Source: Neelides folsomi (taxonomy: Eukaryota; Arthropoda; Collembola; Neelipleona; Neelidae). From it: 64,000 bases of DNA. The position numbers and the translations under genes are program-made. Where the stretch lies: positions 124,001-188,000 of the forward strand of contig JAQGBZ010000047.1 in NCBI GenBank assembly GCA_034687125.1, read 5' to 3'. Under the pieces are notes generated by a model that saw only the letters and a program-made list of their open reading frames with translations, was not told the origin of the DNA and ran no database searches. Positions 62,289 through 64,000 of this stretch are shown one piece after another; position 1 is the first letter of the stretch, and each line of letters starts with the position of its first letter.

Positions 62289-63811
62289 TCATTTCTTTTT
62301 TTCCTTCGTAGGAGGAAGAAAACAGTTTTCTCCATTTTCATCGCAATTATCGTAGGGCTTGACACGTGGGTCATCGAATCGATCTGGATGAACACAGGCA
62401 CAGCGGACGTGCTTATTTTGTTCACGAAATTGGTGAGGATATCCATCCCATTCTCGATTCACTCCGCCGCTACAATACATTTTAAGAATTAATTAAATGT
62501 TATTTTATAAAATTATAATTTAAATCTTGTTCCAAATGAGTCGATTTCATGTATGGTAAAAGCTGATTCAATTTTAAACACGAACGTTGGATAATTTTAT
62601 ATTGATATTTTTTCTAATTCAATTCAATTATAGTGTAAAATATTTATTTTTATTAAATACCTTTGACCCGAACACCACAAACGCGATCCAGTCGCTGCTT
62701 TCCATTCAACATTGCACAGCGGAAATTGATTCTTTAAGTCTTCATCTTTTTTGGCATCAACTTTGGCAGCTTTTAAGGATTTGTGATAAAATTCCATAGC
62801 TTTGGTTTCTTTCCCAGCAGAGTCGAAAAATGTTCCAATGTGATAACCTGACCAAAATAAAAATGACATATGTGTTACCTTCTTGATAATGAAAATGAAC
62901 AAAGATTTATTTAAAATTTCATTTTAAAGACTAACACCATTTGATAAGTTCACTTACCAATATGTTTGTACGTCTTGTGGTCTTTATAAAACTTAATCCA
63001 TGTATCTATTCCAATGAAACCATCAGCTTCGAGATCAGTCAAATCACTGGTTAAGCCTTTATCATCAAATTGGCCTGATATAAAAGCTTTCGTTCCATCT
63101 TTACCTACGTAATTAAATGTAATTAAATTAATATTGAGCCAAAGAATTCCATTAGGAATTTAGGATGTATTTGATTTATTAAAATGGAATATTTAAATAT
63201 TTACCAATGAAGCCGAAATAATTTCCTCCTTTGCCATAGTAATTCGCTCCATCACTAACATCAAAAACGTGACCGAGGATGACTAGATAGAGCTTTCCCC
63301 CTTCTTTGTACATGATGTCGTCATCGGTCATCAATTTGAGAGTTTCTTGAGATGTGTCTGAATGCAAGTCTTTTTTCCCCTCTCGAGTCTTCTCTTGGGT
63401 TTTCTCTTGAGACTTCGGCTTATGGAAATATTCCCCAAATTTCGTGAGTCCAGGAATATAATCTTCGAGTGCGATAACAGTCTTGTGTACTTCTTTAGAA
63501 ATGTCAAAGTTAAATACCTTTTTTTCTTTGATCAAAAAAGCTACAACGACTATCATCACAATGAAGGCAATATTGCGCCTAAAAACCCCTGCATAGTTCC
63601 TCGCATTCCCTTGATGCCCAATGTTCACCCCCGGCCCAGGCCCAGGCCCCACTTCATTTTCTCCGTCCTTAAAAGAAGATAAAATTCCCACTGATAAATA
63701 TTAATTGGTAAATAAGATGGATAATTGTAAAATTGTAAATTATTATACATTATAATGAAATCAGAATAGAAAAAATGCCATGTGTTTACACGCCGAGATA
63801 AAACTTACCAT
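62289..63811 (-). CDS. CYB5D2: Neuferricin (cytochrome b5 domain-containing protein 2)
   Basis: Five exons: 63809-63811 (start codon only), 63205-63667, 62958-63104, 62661-62847, 62289-62469, giving 326 residues. An N-terminal Gly/Pro stretch precedes a membrane helix at about 33-47 (NIAFIVMIVVVAFLI), and a charged linker follows. The cytochrome b5/MAPR-type domain (about 114-205) has LVILGHVFDVSDG and YYGKGGNYFGFIG. The C-terminal neuferricin module has FPLCNVEW, GSRLWCSGQ, SGGVNREWDGYP and VRCACVH. The family uses tyrosine rather than paired histidine haem ligands; mammalian neuferricin is a membrane-associated or secreted haem protein linked to neurogenesis and cytochrome P450 support. Human protein is 264 residues; the extra length is N-terminal. 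The ATG ends exon 1 exactly (AAATG|gtaagt); the acceptor ttcttttaag at 63668 joins it in frame. Confidence 0.9.
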
Positions 63812-64000
63812 TTAACTTCTTTTTATTCGAATGTTAAGTCGAAATGGGAATTTGATTTCAAATCGAGTTCAGGTTTGAGACATTAATCAAATTGATTAAA
63901 TATTTATGGAATGACTGTGCGAGTGATTCTAAATTAACTGAGTATTTAATCAAGTTTGTATGAGAAATGTTTTTGCCCTGAGAGTCGAGTAGTGTAGACA
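63812..64000 (-). other. CYB5D2 leader and promoter, to window edge
   Basis: AT-rich sequence upstream of the minus-strand start codon at 63811; the transcription start is not identifiable. No further gene is visible before the edge. Confidence 0.45.

Noticed and set aside
1-64000. tRNA, rRNA and CRISPR-like structures
   Set aside because: No B-box-type tRNA motif, rRNA core or regularly spaced direct repeats were noticed on either strand.

Overview
Eukaryotic nuclear DNA, AT-rich by eye, with GC-richer exons, mostly short GT-AG introns (about 50-80 bp) beside a few kilobase-sized ones, and spliced animal genes. A cuticle-type PAN/ZP apical matrix protein, a gustatory-receptor-like 7TM protein and a mariner-type miniature element together point to an arthropod. 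A crustacean, perhaps a copepod, is my tentative guess; nothing in the sequence fixes the order. No operons, rRNA, tRNA or CRISPR arrays were seen. Gene models were built by hand from reading frames, splice-site consensus and phase matching; every multi-exon model below closes in frame.

Layout: (1) 51-9844, minus: a very large NompA/NOAH-like PAN-ZP protein, cut by the left edge, with 12 PAN modules arranged as four A-B-C triplets. (2) 14910-16240, plus: lipid droplet-associated hydrolase (LDAH), probably with an upstream non-coding exon. (3) 20274-28646, minus: a complete 15-exon SLC4A11-branch transporter. (4) 28.7-44.2 kb: a long gene-poor stretch with a few minus-strand exon-like islands, one pair of which joins in frame to an unrecognised N-terminus. 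(5) 44189-46438, minus: an 8-exon gustatory-receptor-like 7TM protein. (6) 46562-47057: a 496-bp foldback/MITE element with about 157-bp terminal inverted repeats and TA duplications. (7) 48544-57414, minus: a 7-exon tetraspanin, all introns phase 0, with a short uORF overlapping its start codon. (8) 57928-60619, minus: BSDC1-like BSD-domain protein, head-to-head with (9) 60866-61998, plus: TMED2/p24-beta cargo receptor, which converges on (10) 62289-63811, minus: neuferricin (CYB5D2).

The genes are functionally unrelated neighbours, as usual in animal genomes. Shared regulation is suggested only for the BSDC1/TMED2 pair (246 bp between start codons) and perhaps the TMED2/CYB5D2 tail-to-tail pair. 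The most distinctive items are the tetraplicated PAN triplet architecture, two GC-AG introns in that gene, the inverted-repeat element, the unassigned exon chain at 31.7-43.1 kb, and the start codon of CYB5D2 lying exactly at an exon end.
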